Position numbers and translations under genes: made by a program. A stretch of DNA of 22,553 nucleotides from contig JANNOI010000027.1 in the NCBI GenBank assembly GCA_031398975.1, positions 1 through 22,553 on the forward strand, written 5' to 3'. A model generated the notes under the pieces. That model was not told the origin of the DNA. It ran no database searches and saw only the letters and a program-made list of their open reading frames with translations. The stretch comes from JAKFWI01 sp031398975. GTDB lineage: Bacteria; Pseudomonadota; Alphaproteobacteria; Caulobacterales; Aquidulcibacteraceae. This document shows, one piece after another, positions 15,699 through 22,346 of the stretch; the first letter of the stretch is position 1; each line of letters begins with the position of its first letter.

Positions 15699-16547
15699 TC
15701 AAATCTGAAAGTCCAACGCCTGGCCGTCCAGCATCTGGTTCATGTATTCCGCGGGCGCGCCGTCGCAGCTCTTGCCCCCGACCGGGCGGGCCGGCACGCC
15801 GGCCACGGTGCAGCCCGGGGGCACGTTGGCGAGCACGACCGAGCCCGCCGCGATCCGGGCCTCCGCTCCTACCTCGATATTGCCCAGCACTTTCGCGCCC
15901 GCCCCGATCAGCACGCCGCGGCGGATTTTCGGGTGCCGGTCGCCGCCGGACTTACCGGTGCCCCCGAGCGTCACCGAGTGCAGCATCGAGACATCGTCCT
16001 CGACCACGGCGGTTTCGCCCACCACGATGCCGTGCGCGTGGTCGATGAACACGCCTGCCCCGATCGTGGCCGCGGGATGGATATCGACGGAGAAAAGCTC
16101 GGAAATGCGGCTCTGGAGATAGAAGGCGAGGATCTCCCGCTCCTGGCGCCACAGCCAGTGCGAGATGCGGTAGGCCTGCAGGCCGGCGAAGCCTTTGAAA
16201 TAGAGGAAGGGCTGCAGATAGGTGCGGCAGGCGGGGTCGCGCTCGCGCACCACGCGCATGTCCCGCTGGGCTTGGCGGGCGATCTCGGGGTCGTTCGCGT
16301 ACGCCTCCCGGATCACTTCGCGCAATTGCAGCGGGCTCATGTCCCCCCCGCCGAGCTTCTGGGCCAGGTGGTAGGAGAGCGCGTCCTCGATGCGTTCGTG
16401 GTGCAGGATGGTGGCGTGCAGGAAGCTCGCCAGCAAAGGCTCCTCGGCGGCCGCCTGCATAGCCTCCACGCGCAGCTGAGACCACACCCCGCCCCCGAAG
16501 GCGGGATTATCCACCACGCGCGCCGGCGCGCTCGTTCCGTTGCCCAT
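15699..16547 (-). CDS. cysE: Serine O-acetyltransferase
   Basis: The 282-residue protein has the helical SAT N-terminal domain (~1-135, with HATILHHERIEDALSYHLA and FKGFAGLQAYRISHWLW) and the left-handed beta-helix of hexapeptide repeats (~145-250), including DIHPAATIGAGVFIDHAHGI and MLHSVTLGGTGK. It makes O-acetylserine from serine and acetyl-CoA, the first step of cysteine synthesis. The ATG at 16547 has GGGAGGGAGAGG just upstream, while the in-frame ATG at 16595 has none, so the shorter start is used. It is followed by DUF3126 about 100 bases on. Confidence 0.94.
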   Translation of the reverse strand: MGNGTSAPARVVDNPAFGGGVWSQLRVEAMQAAAEEPLLASFLHATILHHERIEDALSYHLAQKLGGGDMSPLQLREVIREAYANDPEIARQAQRDMRVVRERDPACRTYLQPFLYFKGFAGLQAYRISHWLWRQEREILAFYLQSRISELFSVDIHPAATIGAGVFIDHAHGIVVGETAVVEDDVSMLHSVTLGGTGKSGGDRHPKIRRGVLIGAGAKVLGNIEVGAEARIAAGSVVLANVPPGCTVAGVPARPVGGKSCDGAPAEYMNQMLDGQALDFQI

Positions 16548-16634
16548 CGGCCTCTCCCTCCCCGCCAACATAGGAAGCGGCCCGGGGAACGCCATAACTT
16601 ACACCCTGGTCCCGCTTATGGCATAGAGGCGGCC

Positions 16635-17267
16635 ATGCCGATCGATCCCTCCCGCCTGCCAGCCCCGCCGCGCGAAGGCGAGCCGCTGCCCGCCGCCCAG
16701 GAAAGCCTAGAGGCGCTGGCGCTGCTGGCGCGCCGCCGCTCTACCCCGATTGCGCTCATGGGCGAGCCCGGGCCCGATCCCGCCCAGACCGCAGCGCTCA
16801 TCCGCACCGCCGCGCGCACGCCCGATCACGGCAAGCTGGGGCCCTGGCGGTTCGTGGTCCTGGCGGGGGACGGCCGCGACCGGGCGGGCGCGGCGCTCGC
16901 GGCGCTGGCGGGGGAAGCTAATCCCGGCGCGGGTCCCGAACGGCTCGCGTTCGAGCGGGACCGGTTCCGGCGCGCCCCGGTCGTGGTGATGGTGGTGTCC
17001 ACGGCCGCCCCCCACCCCAAGGTCCCGGAATGGGAGCAGGTGCTTTCCGCGGGCGCGGTGTGCTTCCAATTGGTGCTGGCCGCCCATCTCATGGGCTTCG
17101 CCGCCGCCTGGCTGAGCGAATGGCCGACCTATGACGCCGCCGCCCGCGCCGCCTTGAACCTCGCCCCGCACGAACGGATCGCGGGCTTCATCTATATCGG
17201 CTCCGCCAAGATGGCCCCGGCCGAGCGCGTCCGGCCCGACGTCGAGGCCCGCATCAGCGTGTTCTAG
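16635..17267 (+). CDS. Nitroreductase family protein (YdjA-like)
   Basis: The 210-residue protein matches the short nitroreductases of the YdjA type. ALLARRRSTPIALMGEPGPD (28-47) holds the FMN-binding Arg-Arg-Ser motif. AARTPDHGKLGPWRFVVLAG (62-81) and AGAVCFQLVLAAHLMGFAAAWLSEW (137-161) are the other family blocks, with FIYIGSA near the end. It is probably an FMN- and NAD(P)H-dependent oxidoreductase; the physiological substrate is unknown. GAGG lies five bases ahead of the ATG at 16635. Its 3' end overlaps the convergent L,D-transpeptidase gene by 14 bases. Confidence 0.9.
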   Translation: MPIDPSRLPAPPREGEPLPAAQESLEALALLARRRSTPIALMGEPGPDPAQTAALIRTAARTPDHGKLGPWRFVVLAGDGRDRAGAALAALAGEANPGAGPERLAFERDRFRRAPVVVMVVSTAAPHPKVPEWEQVLSAGAVCFQLVLAAHLMGFAAAWLSEWPTYDAAARAALNLAPHERIAGFIYIGSAKMAPAERVRPDVEARISVF

Positions 17268-17817
17268 CCGCGTAGAGCAGCACCCCGCCCTCCAGCCAGT
17301 CCACCACCTCCGCGATGCGCGCGGGATCGACCGCGAAACACCCAAGAGACCGCCCCGCCTTGCCATAGGCGGCGACATGGGCGGGGGCGGCGTACGCGGC
17401 GGCGTGCACCACCAGCGCGCGTGCGCGGGCGTTTGAGTTCTCCGGCGACAGCCCGTCCAGCCGCAGCGAGAGGCCGTAGGCGCCGTGATAGCGGGCGCCG
17501 GTGCGGTACGCCCCCAACGAGGACGCGTAGGAGCCGGCGACGTTGGAGAAAACCGAGGCGAAGCCCGTATTGTCGGGGTCGGAGCCCCGGCCGTGGGTGG
17601 TGAGGAGGGCTTCCTCGGTCCCCGCCGCGAGGTTCACCAGGCGCAGACGCGGCGCGCTGGAATGCAGGCCGAAATCCACCAGCGCGAGCCGATCCCGGCG
17701 CAGATCCGTGCGCGCCGCCAAGGCGTCAAGCGCCTCCTCGCGCAGGGAAGGAGCGGCGAAAGCGGTTTTCGACATCGCGAGGGCCAGCCCCGCCTGAAGC
17801 ATCGCGCGTCGCAGCAT
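17254..17817 (-). CDS. Murein L,D-transpeptidase catalytic domain protein (YkuD_2 type)
   Basis: The 187-residue protein has a signal peptide (to about AFA-APSL, residue ~22) followed by a catalytic domain of the YkuD_2 kind: LVDFGLHSSAPRLRLVNL, THGRGSDPDNTGFASVFSN, YHGAYGLSLRLDGLSPENSN, VVHAA and the cysteine motif GRSLGCFAVDP. The cysteine is the presumed nucleophile and the VVH histidine its partner. Such proteins are secreted and thought to act on peptidoglycan stem peptides. The ATG at 17817 is preferred to a TTG at 17823. It follows queF on the same strand after a 37-base gap. Confidence 0.85.
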   Translation of the reverse strand: MLRRAMLQAGLALAMSKTAFAAPSLREEALDALAARTDLRRDRLALVDFGLHSSAPRLRLVNLAAGTEEALLTTHGRGSDPDNTGFASVFSNVAGSYASSLGAYRTGARYHGAYGLSLRLDGLSPENSNARARALVVHAAAYAAPAHVAAYGKAGRSLGCFAVDPARIAEVVDWLEGGVLLYAARTR

Positions 17818-17854
17818 GGCCAAGCTTGGCGCGCGGAGATGGCGAGAATCGGGC

Positions 17855-18307
17855 CTATTCGCGCCCGCGATAAGCCGGCACGCCCTGATCGGGCAGCCAC
17901 AATCCCGCGGGCGGGGTTCCGGTCTGCCAGAAGACGTCGATCGGGATGCCGCCGCGTGGGTTCCAATAGCCCCCGATGCGCAGCCAGCGCGGCGCGACCG
18001 CCTCGATCACCCGCTTGGCGACGGTGAGCGTGCACTCCTCGTGGAACGCCCCGTGATTGCGGAAGCTCTGCAGGAACAGCTTGAAGCTCTTGGATTCCAC
18101 GATCCATTCCCCCGGCGCGTAATCGAGGATCAGCCGCCCGAAATCCGGCTGGCCGGTGACGGGGCAGATCGAGGTGAATTCCGGGGCCGCGAAACGGGCG
18201 AGGTAGAGCGCGTCCGGGTGGGGGTTCGCCGCCCGCTCCAGCACCGCCGCCGCGGGGGAAGCCGGGACGGCGGAAGGCGCGCCCAATTGCGTCAAGCCTT
18301 CCTGCAT
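17855..18307 (-). CDS. queF: NADPH-dependent 7-cyano-7-deazaguanine reductase QueF
   Basis: The 150-residue protein is of the short (type I, YkvM-like) class. FTSICPVTGQPDFG carries the catalytic C48 and D55, and ESKSFKLFLQSFRNHGAFHEE (71-91) is the QueF NADPH motif with the substrate-binding His-Glu. It reduces preQ0 to preQ1 in queuosine synthesis. The ATG at 18307 has GAGAGAGG four bases upstream. An in-frame start at 18373 would add 22 residues with no family match. No preQ1 riboswitch was recognised upstream. Confidence 0.94.
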   Translation of the reverse strand: MQEGLTQLGAPSAVPASPAAAVLERAANPHPDALYLARFAAPEFTSICPVTGQPDFGRLILDYAPGEWIVESKSFKLFLQSFRNHGAFHEECTLTVAKRVIEAVAPRWLRIGGYWNPRGGIPIDVFWQTGTPPAGLWLPDQGVPAYRGRE

Positions 18308-18612
18308 CGGGCCTCTCTCTATCCTGGCTATCCTAGCGCGTGCAAATCCGCGTCGAGCGGACGGGGCGTCCACTTAATCGGCCCATGCCGGGCGCCGCAA
18401 GCAGGAGGTGTGGCGCCCAAACCCGCTGAAGGGAAAAAACGCGGCGCCTACTGCGTGATCAAATTGACCGCGCCCGGCGGGTCGCGAATGTCCAGCGCTT
18501 AACCTTGAGCAGGGTTCGGCATGGTTGACCCCGCATTAACGATTGCGAATTAGCTTTCCTGATCCTTAAGCCCATCCGCGTCCTGCTCGCGCATCATTTG
18601 GGGATTGAACGC
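18308..18612. promoter_or_regulatory. Intergenic region between divergent queF and the TorF-like gene
   Basis: This 305-base gap must hold both promoters. The only candidate I can point to is TTGACC (18525-18530), 17 bases, AATTAG (18548-18553) on the plus strand for the porin gene, about 55 bases ahead of its ATG; the -10 is weak. I see no small gene, riboswitch or tRNA here. Confidence 0.3.
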
Positions 18613-19320
18613 ATGAAGAAAACGATTGGAGCGGCGATGGCCGCAAGCGCCGCGCTCCTGGGCACGGCCGGGGCGGCGAATGCGGAAGTGGCCTTTTCGG
18701 GCAATGTGGCGCTGACCACCGATTACGTCTTCCGCGGCATCAGCCAGACGCTCGAAAACCCCGCGATCCAGGGCGGCTTCGATGTGGCCGTGGATAAGTT
18801 CTATGCCGGCGTTTGGGCCTCCAATGTCGATTTCGGCTTCGATGAAACCATCGAGATCGATCTCTATGGCGGCGTAAAGCCCGAGCTTGGCCCGGTGACG
18901 TTCGATTTCGGCGTGCTCTGGTACACCTATCCGGGCGCGGCCGATGACGGCGCGGAATACGATTATCTGGAAGGCAAGGCCGCGGCCAGCTTCTCGCCGA
19001 CCGAGCCGCTGACCCTGGGCGCAGCCTTCTATTACTCGCCGGAATTCTTCGGCGAAACCGGCTCGGCCTATTACATCGAAGGCAATGCGGGCTTTGCGGT
19101 GAACGAGGCCTTGGCCCTGGGCGGCGCGATCGGCTACCAGGACATCGAAGAAGGCATTTACGGCGAAGAAGGCTACACGACCTGGAACCTGGGCGCAGCC
19201 TATTCCCTGGCCGGCTTCACCTTCGACGCCCGCTATTTCGACACGAGCTTCGAAGATGACATCGCAGAGCCTGTCGGCGCCGACAGCCGCGTCGTGCTGA
19301 CCGTCAAGCGCGCCCTCTAA
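18613..19320 (+). CDS. TorF family putative porin
   Basis: The 235-residue protein has a clear Sec signal peptide (MKKTIGAAMAASAALLGTAG, cleavage after ANA) and then the family's opening SGNVALTTDYVFRGISQT. Alternating aromatic/small residue beta-strands follow (VTFDFGVLWYTYPG, LTLGAAFYYSPEFFGE, YTTWNLGAAYSLAGFTFDARYFDT) and end in a charged C-terminal strand. This is consistent with an outer-membrane beta-barrel of unknown substrate. The ATG at 18613 is followed by the basic n-region; a TTG upstream at 18598 is less likely. A strong terminator lies 30 bases after the stop. Confidence 0.88.
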   Translation: MKKTIGAAMAASAALLGTAGAANAEVAFSGNVALTTDYVFRGISQTLENPAIQGGFDVAVDKFYAGVWASNVDFGFDETIEIDLYGGVKPELGPVTFDFGVLWYTYPGAADDGAEYDYLEGKAAASFSPTEPLTLGAAFYYSPEFFGETGSAYYIEGNAGFAVNEALALGGAIGYQDIEEGIYGEEGYTTWNLGAAYSLAGFTFDARYFDTSFEDDIAEPVGADSRVVLTVKRAL

Positions 19321-19350
19321 GGCGCCCACTAACACGTCGGGGGACGACGG

Positions 19351-19386
19351 CCGCCGCGCTTCCACCGGGAGCGCGGCGGTTTTTTT
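19351..19386 (+). terminator. Rho-independent terminator of the TorF-like gene
   Basis: CCGCCGCGCTTCC (19351-19363) pairs with GGGAGCGCGGCGG (19367-19379) around ACC, and seven T follow (19380-19386). It is the clearest canonical terminator in the window. Confidence 0.93.
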
Positions 19387-19461
19387 GGCGCGCGCGCGAA
19401 CTCTATACGCGCACCGCCCGCGCTGGCGCGCAGCGGGCGCGATTGCTCCCGATCAGCGCCC

Positions 19462-19842
19462 TCAGCGTGCTTCGTCGAAGAACGGGGACATGTCCGCATA
19501 GACGCGCCAGTCGGCGATCCGCCCGCCGCGGAAGCGGTAGATGTCGGTGCAGGGCAGATCGATCTTCTTACCGCCCGCCACGCGGGTGAAGTGACTAGTG
19601 ACCTCCACGATCAGCACATCGTCGCTGCGCCAGCACCCGCGCAGCGTGTGCCCGGTCCACCGCACGAGACGCGCCTGCGCGCGGGCGTAATCGATGATCG
19701 CCGCGACGCCGCGCCGGGGCTCTTGTGCGCCGACACTATAGGTCACGTCCGCATGCAGGTAGGACAACGCCGCCTCTGCATCGCCCGCGACGAGCGCGCG
19801 CTCCATTGCTTCGATGAAGGCAATGTCGTCGTGCGTGTTCAT
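19462..19842 (-). CDS. SnoaL/NTF2-like family protein
   Basis: The 126-residue protein has the nuclear-transport-factor-2-like pattern: FIEAMERALVAGDAEAALSYLHADVTYSVG at the N-terminus, EVTSHFTRVAGGKKIDLPCTDIYRFRGGRIADWRVYADMSPFF at the C-terminus. The RFRGGRIADWRVY block is typical of SnoaL-like enzymes and binding proteins of widely varied function, so the role cannot be stated. AAGG upstream of the ATG at 19842 fixes the start; longer frames upstream are non-coding. It stands alone between the TorF terminator and the IS3 remnant. Confidence 0.8.
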   Translation of the reverse strand: MNTHDDIAFIEAMERALVAGDAEAALSYLHADVTYSVGAQEPRRGVAAIIDYARAQARLVRWTGHTLRGCWRSDDVLIVEVTSHFTRVAGGKKIDLPCTDIYRFRGGRIADWRVYADMSPFFDEAR

Positions 19843-20006
19843 GCTCACCTTCGGGCCGGCCCCCATCCCCGAGGCCGGTCGAGGATACGTAGCCCCGGGT
19901 GACGTCGCAAGGGTCCGGGCTGGCAGCCGCGGGAGGCGCAAGGCGCACTGCTCGCCGGGCGACGCTCGCCTTTCGGGCGGAAGCCGATACCGACGCGTGG
20001 CCCTAG

Positions 20007-20188
20007 TTATGGCAATAAATGGCTGTGATGGACGCGTTCGGTCTTGAGGGTGTGGAAGAAGCTCTCCATCGGAGTATCCCAGCAGTCGCCCTTGCGGCTC
20101 ATTGACGGCGTGATCCCGGATCGGGCCAGGGCGGAGCGATAGGCCTCGGCCAGACCTGACGATGCCCATCAACGAACCCGAACTTCAT
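20007..20188 (-). pseudogene. IS3-family transposase OrfB, internally deleted
   Basis: The frame opens with MKFGFVDGHRQVWP (20188-20147), the usual OrfB start, whose ATG overlaps the orfA stop. It then joins, in a different frame, the C-terminal piece EAYRSALARSGITPS, MSRKGDCWDTPMESFFHTLK, TERVHH (from 20147). The last block carries the third catalytic residue (Glu of MESFFH). The two leading Asp residues of the DDE site and some 200 residues are missing, and the true C-terminus is lost. Confidence 0.8.
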
Positions 20189-20560
20189 CGGGAGGTCGCT
20201 CCGAAGATGAGCGCGGCTTTTTTTAGGATGTCTCGCTCCATCCGAAGCTGACCGTTCTCCCGCTGCAACCGGGCCAACTCCGCCGCCATATATGACGGCG
20301 ACGGGGACGACGCCTGCGGTGTGGGTCGCCGCGACGTCCCCGTCGCCTGCACCCCGAACTGCGTCATCCATCGACGCAGCACCGTCTCGTGCAGCCCAAG
20401 TTCCCTGGCGACCGCTCCCGGGGTCAGCCCGCTGTTGGCGACCCGATCAACCGCCTCCCGCTTGAACGATTCCGGAAACACCCGGCGTTGAGCAATCATC
20501 AGCCACTCCTCTCCAGCTCCGAAAAGCTAGCATGGTGTCCACTGAAACGAGGGAGGATCA
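20020..20560 (-). mobile_element. Decayed IS3-family insertion sequence
   Basis: Read on the minus strand the element starts at a likely left end (TGATCCTCCCTCG, TTTCAGTGGACACC, 20560-20534), typical in style of IS3-family ends. It then has an intact orfA, the slippery run CTAAAAAAAG, the first 14 codons of orfB, a large internal deletion, and a short C-terminal DDE piece that stops matching after VHH near 20030. No right inverted repeat or target duplication was found. The element abuts the abiEii remnant and cannot transpose by itself. Confidence 0.75.
20185..20499 (-). CDS. IS3-family transposase OrfA
   Basis: The 104-residue protein has an N-terminal helix-turn-helix (FPESFKREAVDRVANSGLTP, GAVARELGLHETVLRRWM, residues 9-46) and a C-terminal leucine-zipper-like helix (AAELARLQRENGQLRMERDILKKA). 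This is the standard OrfA form, and the frame looks intact. Near the end CTAAAAAAAG offers the -1 frameshift that would normally fuse OrfA to OrfB, but OrfB is destroyed here. OrfA alone could still bind element ends. Confidence 0.88.
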   Translation of the reverse strand: MIAQRRVFPESFKREAVDRVANSGLTPGAVARELGLHETVLRRWMTQFGVQATGTSRRPTPQASSPSPSYMAAELARLQRENGQLRMERDILKKAALIFGATSR

Positions 20561-20850
20561 GGCTGGCGAACAGCTGCATGAAGGATTTCTACGACATTTG
20601 GATCTTGAGTCGGACGTTTCCATTCGCAGACGACAGGCTCGCGCAGGCGATAGCCGCCACTTTTCTCCGGCGCGGCACGCCGATTCCAACAGAACCACCG
20701 GACGCGCTCACCGCAGAATTCGCCAACGATACAAGCAAGCGCCAGCAGTGGAATGCGTTCATCACTGGGGCGGCGCGTACGGAAATTCCGTTTGAGCAGG
20801 TCATACTCGACCTCCACCGCTTCCTAATGCCTCATGCAATCGCGGCTTCA
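20561..20850 (+). pseudogene. AbiEii/AbiGii nucleotidyltransferase toxin, C-terminal remnant
   Basis: About 95 residues match the C-terminal part of AbiEii-type proteins: LANSCMKDFYDIWILSRTF, then RLAQAIAATFLRRGTPIP, PPDALTAEFANDTSKRQQWNAFI, and LDLHRFLMP. The catalytic nucleotidyltransferase half is absent because the sequence begins exactly at the IS3 end, and the usual Trp-Pro-Gly-Gly-rich tail is also missing after ~20850. It is a relic of a type IV toxin-antitoxin / abortive-infection locus. No AbiEi antitoxin is present. Confidence 0.7.
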
Positions 20851-20926
20851 CGCTCGCCACTCGTGCCCTGCCCGTCAAATCTCGGGTTCGCCGAAGTCGG
20901 TCACAGGCCCCTTACGCCGCGCATGG

Positions 20927-22003
20927 TCAGCGCAGCGGCGCAGCGCTCGCTTGATCGAGGGATGCGGCGGTCAAATAGCCTTCTTCGCCCATGCGGGAGA
21001 GCACCCAGTCGCGCCGAGCGTGGGCGCGTGCGAGGTTTTCAGCCCGGTCGATACGCAGCGCGTTCGGCGCCGAAGGCAGCGCAGCCAGCATGGCCGCTTG
21101 AGACACCGTCAGCGCATTGGGCGCGCAGCCAAAATAACGGATCGACGCAGCCTTAAGTCCGCGCACGTCCGCGCCGAGGTAGAGCGAGTTCAAATAGAGT
21201 TCGAAAACACGATCCTTGGAAAGACGCTTCTCCAACCGCGCACTAAGCACCATCTCGCGCAATCGTCGACGCAATGAGCGCGTTTCGCCAGCCAGCAATG
21301 TGCCCTTGACCAATTGATTCGTAATCGAGCCGCCGCCGCTCGGGCGTCGACCCTGTGCGATATTGATCATACTGTCGAGGCTCGCACGTGCAACGCCGCG
21401 CAAGTCCGTTCCGTCATGGGTGTAAAAGTTGCTGTCTTCCGCCGCTATAAAGGCCTGACGGACGTGCAGTGGCACTTCATCCAGCGGAAGAAAGCCGGAC
21501 ATGTTGCTGGTAGCAAGGAGCGGCGCAAGACTTGGAAGATCATGTGTGGCCGACATATATTGGCCCCCAGCAAATCCAGACAGGGCGGCGGCAAGAACTG
21601 CGACGCCAGCAAGTCGTAGACGCCGTCCCGGCCTAGCGGATGCGCCGCGTGGGCCCAATAGATCGCGCGGTATCTTCCAAGCGTCCGCCAGGCGATCAGC
21701 CATAGCTGGCGTCAGCGTCCTATGCCCGGCAAGCAATTCCGATGCGCGTGATCGTGAGCCCAGCACGCGGGCAAGCTCGGTCTGCGTGCGCCCGTGCATT
21801 TCCATGTCAAGCACAACGATGGCAAGTGGCGCCACAGGTTCAATGTTGAACGTGCGGCGTTCATAGTCTGCGATCAATATGCCGAGCACCGCCAAGCGGT
21901 CCCCCTCCGCTGTTCCCGCCACTGCGCCGACCAGGAGTTCGGCTTCTTTCAGCGCCGCAGCATGGTCTGCCTTGCTCCGAATAGGACGGATCGCCTGGGT
22001 CAT
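20927..22003 (-). CDS. HigA-type antitoxin fused to a membrane-anchored GT51 peptidoglycan glycosyltransferase
   Basis: The 358-residue single frame has three parts. Residues ~1-118 match HigA antitoxins: EAELLVGAVAGT, GDRLAVLGILIADYE, then the HTH RTQTELARVLGSRSRASELL and HRTLTPAMADRLADAWKIP. Residues ~131-147 form one membrane helix after a basic RPGRRLR. Residues ~172-345 are a GT51 transglycosylase: motif I AAEDSNFYTHDG (E189), motif II GGGSITNQLVK (changed from GGSTITQQ), RRLRE (E250, RKxxE motif), VFELYLNSLYLG and YFG...LAALPSAP. There is no penicillin-binding domain. The order predicts HTH in the cytoplasm and GT51 in the periplasm. Its ATG overlaps the HigB-like stop (ATGA), with GGAAG upstream. 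Confidence 0.85.
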   Translation of the reverse strand: MTQAIRPIRSKADHAAALKEAELLVGAVAGTAEGDRLAVLGILIADYERRTFNIEPVAPLAIVVLDMEMHGRTQTELARVLGSRSRASELLAGHRTLTPAMADRLADAWKIPRDLLGPRGASARPGRRLRLAGVAVLAAALSGFAGGQYMSATHDLPSLAPLLATSNMSGFLPLDEVPLHVRQAFIAAEDSNFYTHDGTDLRGVARASLDSMINIAQGRRPSGGGSITNQLVKGTLLAGETRSLRRRLREMVLSARLEKRLSKDRVFELYLNSLYLGADVRGLKAASIRYFGCAPNALTVSQAAMLAALPSAPNALRIDRAENLARAHARRDWVLSRMGEEGYLTAASLDQASAAPLR

Positions 22004-22278
22004 TTCTTCCGTGCTCCTGAGGTCGCCTGCACACTCGTGATGATCACAAGTTGCGCGCCAGCGTCGCAAGCCAGCCGAACGCGCGTATCGCACCAGGGCA
22101 TCTCGATCGTCACAGACGACCCGTCTGCCGAGGCATGTTCGCCCAGCGCGGTGGCCAGCGCGTCCGCGCTTGCAAAAGATTCAGCGCCAAGCCGGGCGGC
22201 CAGGGCCCCGAGCGCCGACCTGGCCAGGGGATGGGCGTTGGCGAATTCAGAAAGCGCCCCGGCGCCGATCACATACAT
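22000..22278 (-). CDS. HigB-like toxin-family small protein, divergent
   Basis: The 92-residue protein begins MYVIGAGALSEFANAHPLAR, which follows the HigB opening (M.VI...L..F...HP.A). Its second half (SSVTIEMPWCDTRVRLACDA, then QLVIITSV) can be aligned with the HigB beta-sheet (VVFNIKGN-YRLVV...VFIRFVGTH). The usual central NIKGN is replaced by MPWCD, so RNase activity is doubtful. Toxin-first order and a 4-base overlap with the HigA-type gene support a higBA-derived operon. The start is close behind a palindromic operator, with only GGGA just ahead of it. I am fairly sure of the family resemblance, not of toxicity. Confidence 0.55.
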   Translation of the reverse strand: MYVIGAGALSEFANAHPLARSALGALAARLGAESFASADALATALGEHASADGSSVTIEMPWCDTRVRLACDAGAQLVIITSVQATSGARKK

Positions 22279-22286
22279 TCCCGGAT

Positions 22287-22333
22287 TGTTCCCTTGACAG
22301 GGAACAATCCGAATGTTCCCATATTTGGGTACA
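22287..22333. promoter_or_regulatory. Two tandem 20-base palindromic operators
   Basis: TGTTCCC-TTGACA-GGGAACA (22287-22306) and TGTTCCC-ATATTT-GGGTACA (22314-22333) share the same arms and six-base spacing, 27 bases apart, with one mismatch in the second. The first dyad extends to GGATTGTTCCC/GGGAACAATCC (22283-22310, 11 perfect pairs). They lie between the HigB-like start (22278) and the divergent gene (22347), as expected for autoregulation by the HTH-containing antitoxin. A weak minus-strand promoter TTGACC (22354-22349), 17 bases, TACCCA (22331-22326) overlaps the second site. Confidence 0.8.
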
Positions 22334-22346
22334 GCGGAGTCCGGCG

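Noticed and set aside
18550..19365. 271-codon minus-strand frame opposite the TorF-like gene
   Set aside because: The plus strand has a signal peptide, a family match and a terminator; the minus frame runs through that terminator.
19843..20172. 110-residue N-terminal extension of the NTF2-like protein
   Set aside because: Overlaps the IS3 remnant and has no family match; AAGG before the ATG at 19842 fixes the start.
20527..20817. 96-codon minus-strand frame opposite the abiEii remnant
   Set aside because: The plus frame matches AbiEii proteins over ~95 residues; the minus frame matches nothing.
22004..22093. 30-residue N-terminal extension of the HigA-GT51 fusion
   Set aside because: It lies in the HigB-like gene in another frame; the ATG at 22003 overlaps the upstream stop and matches HigA starts.
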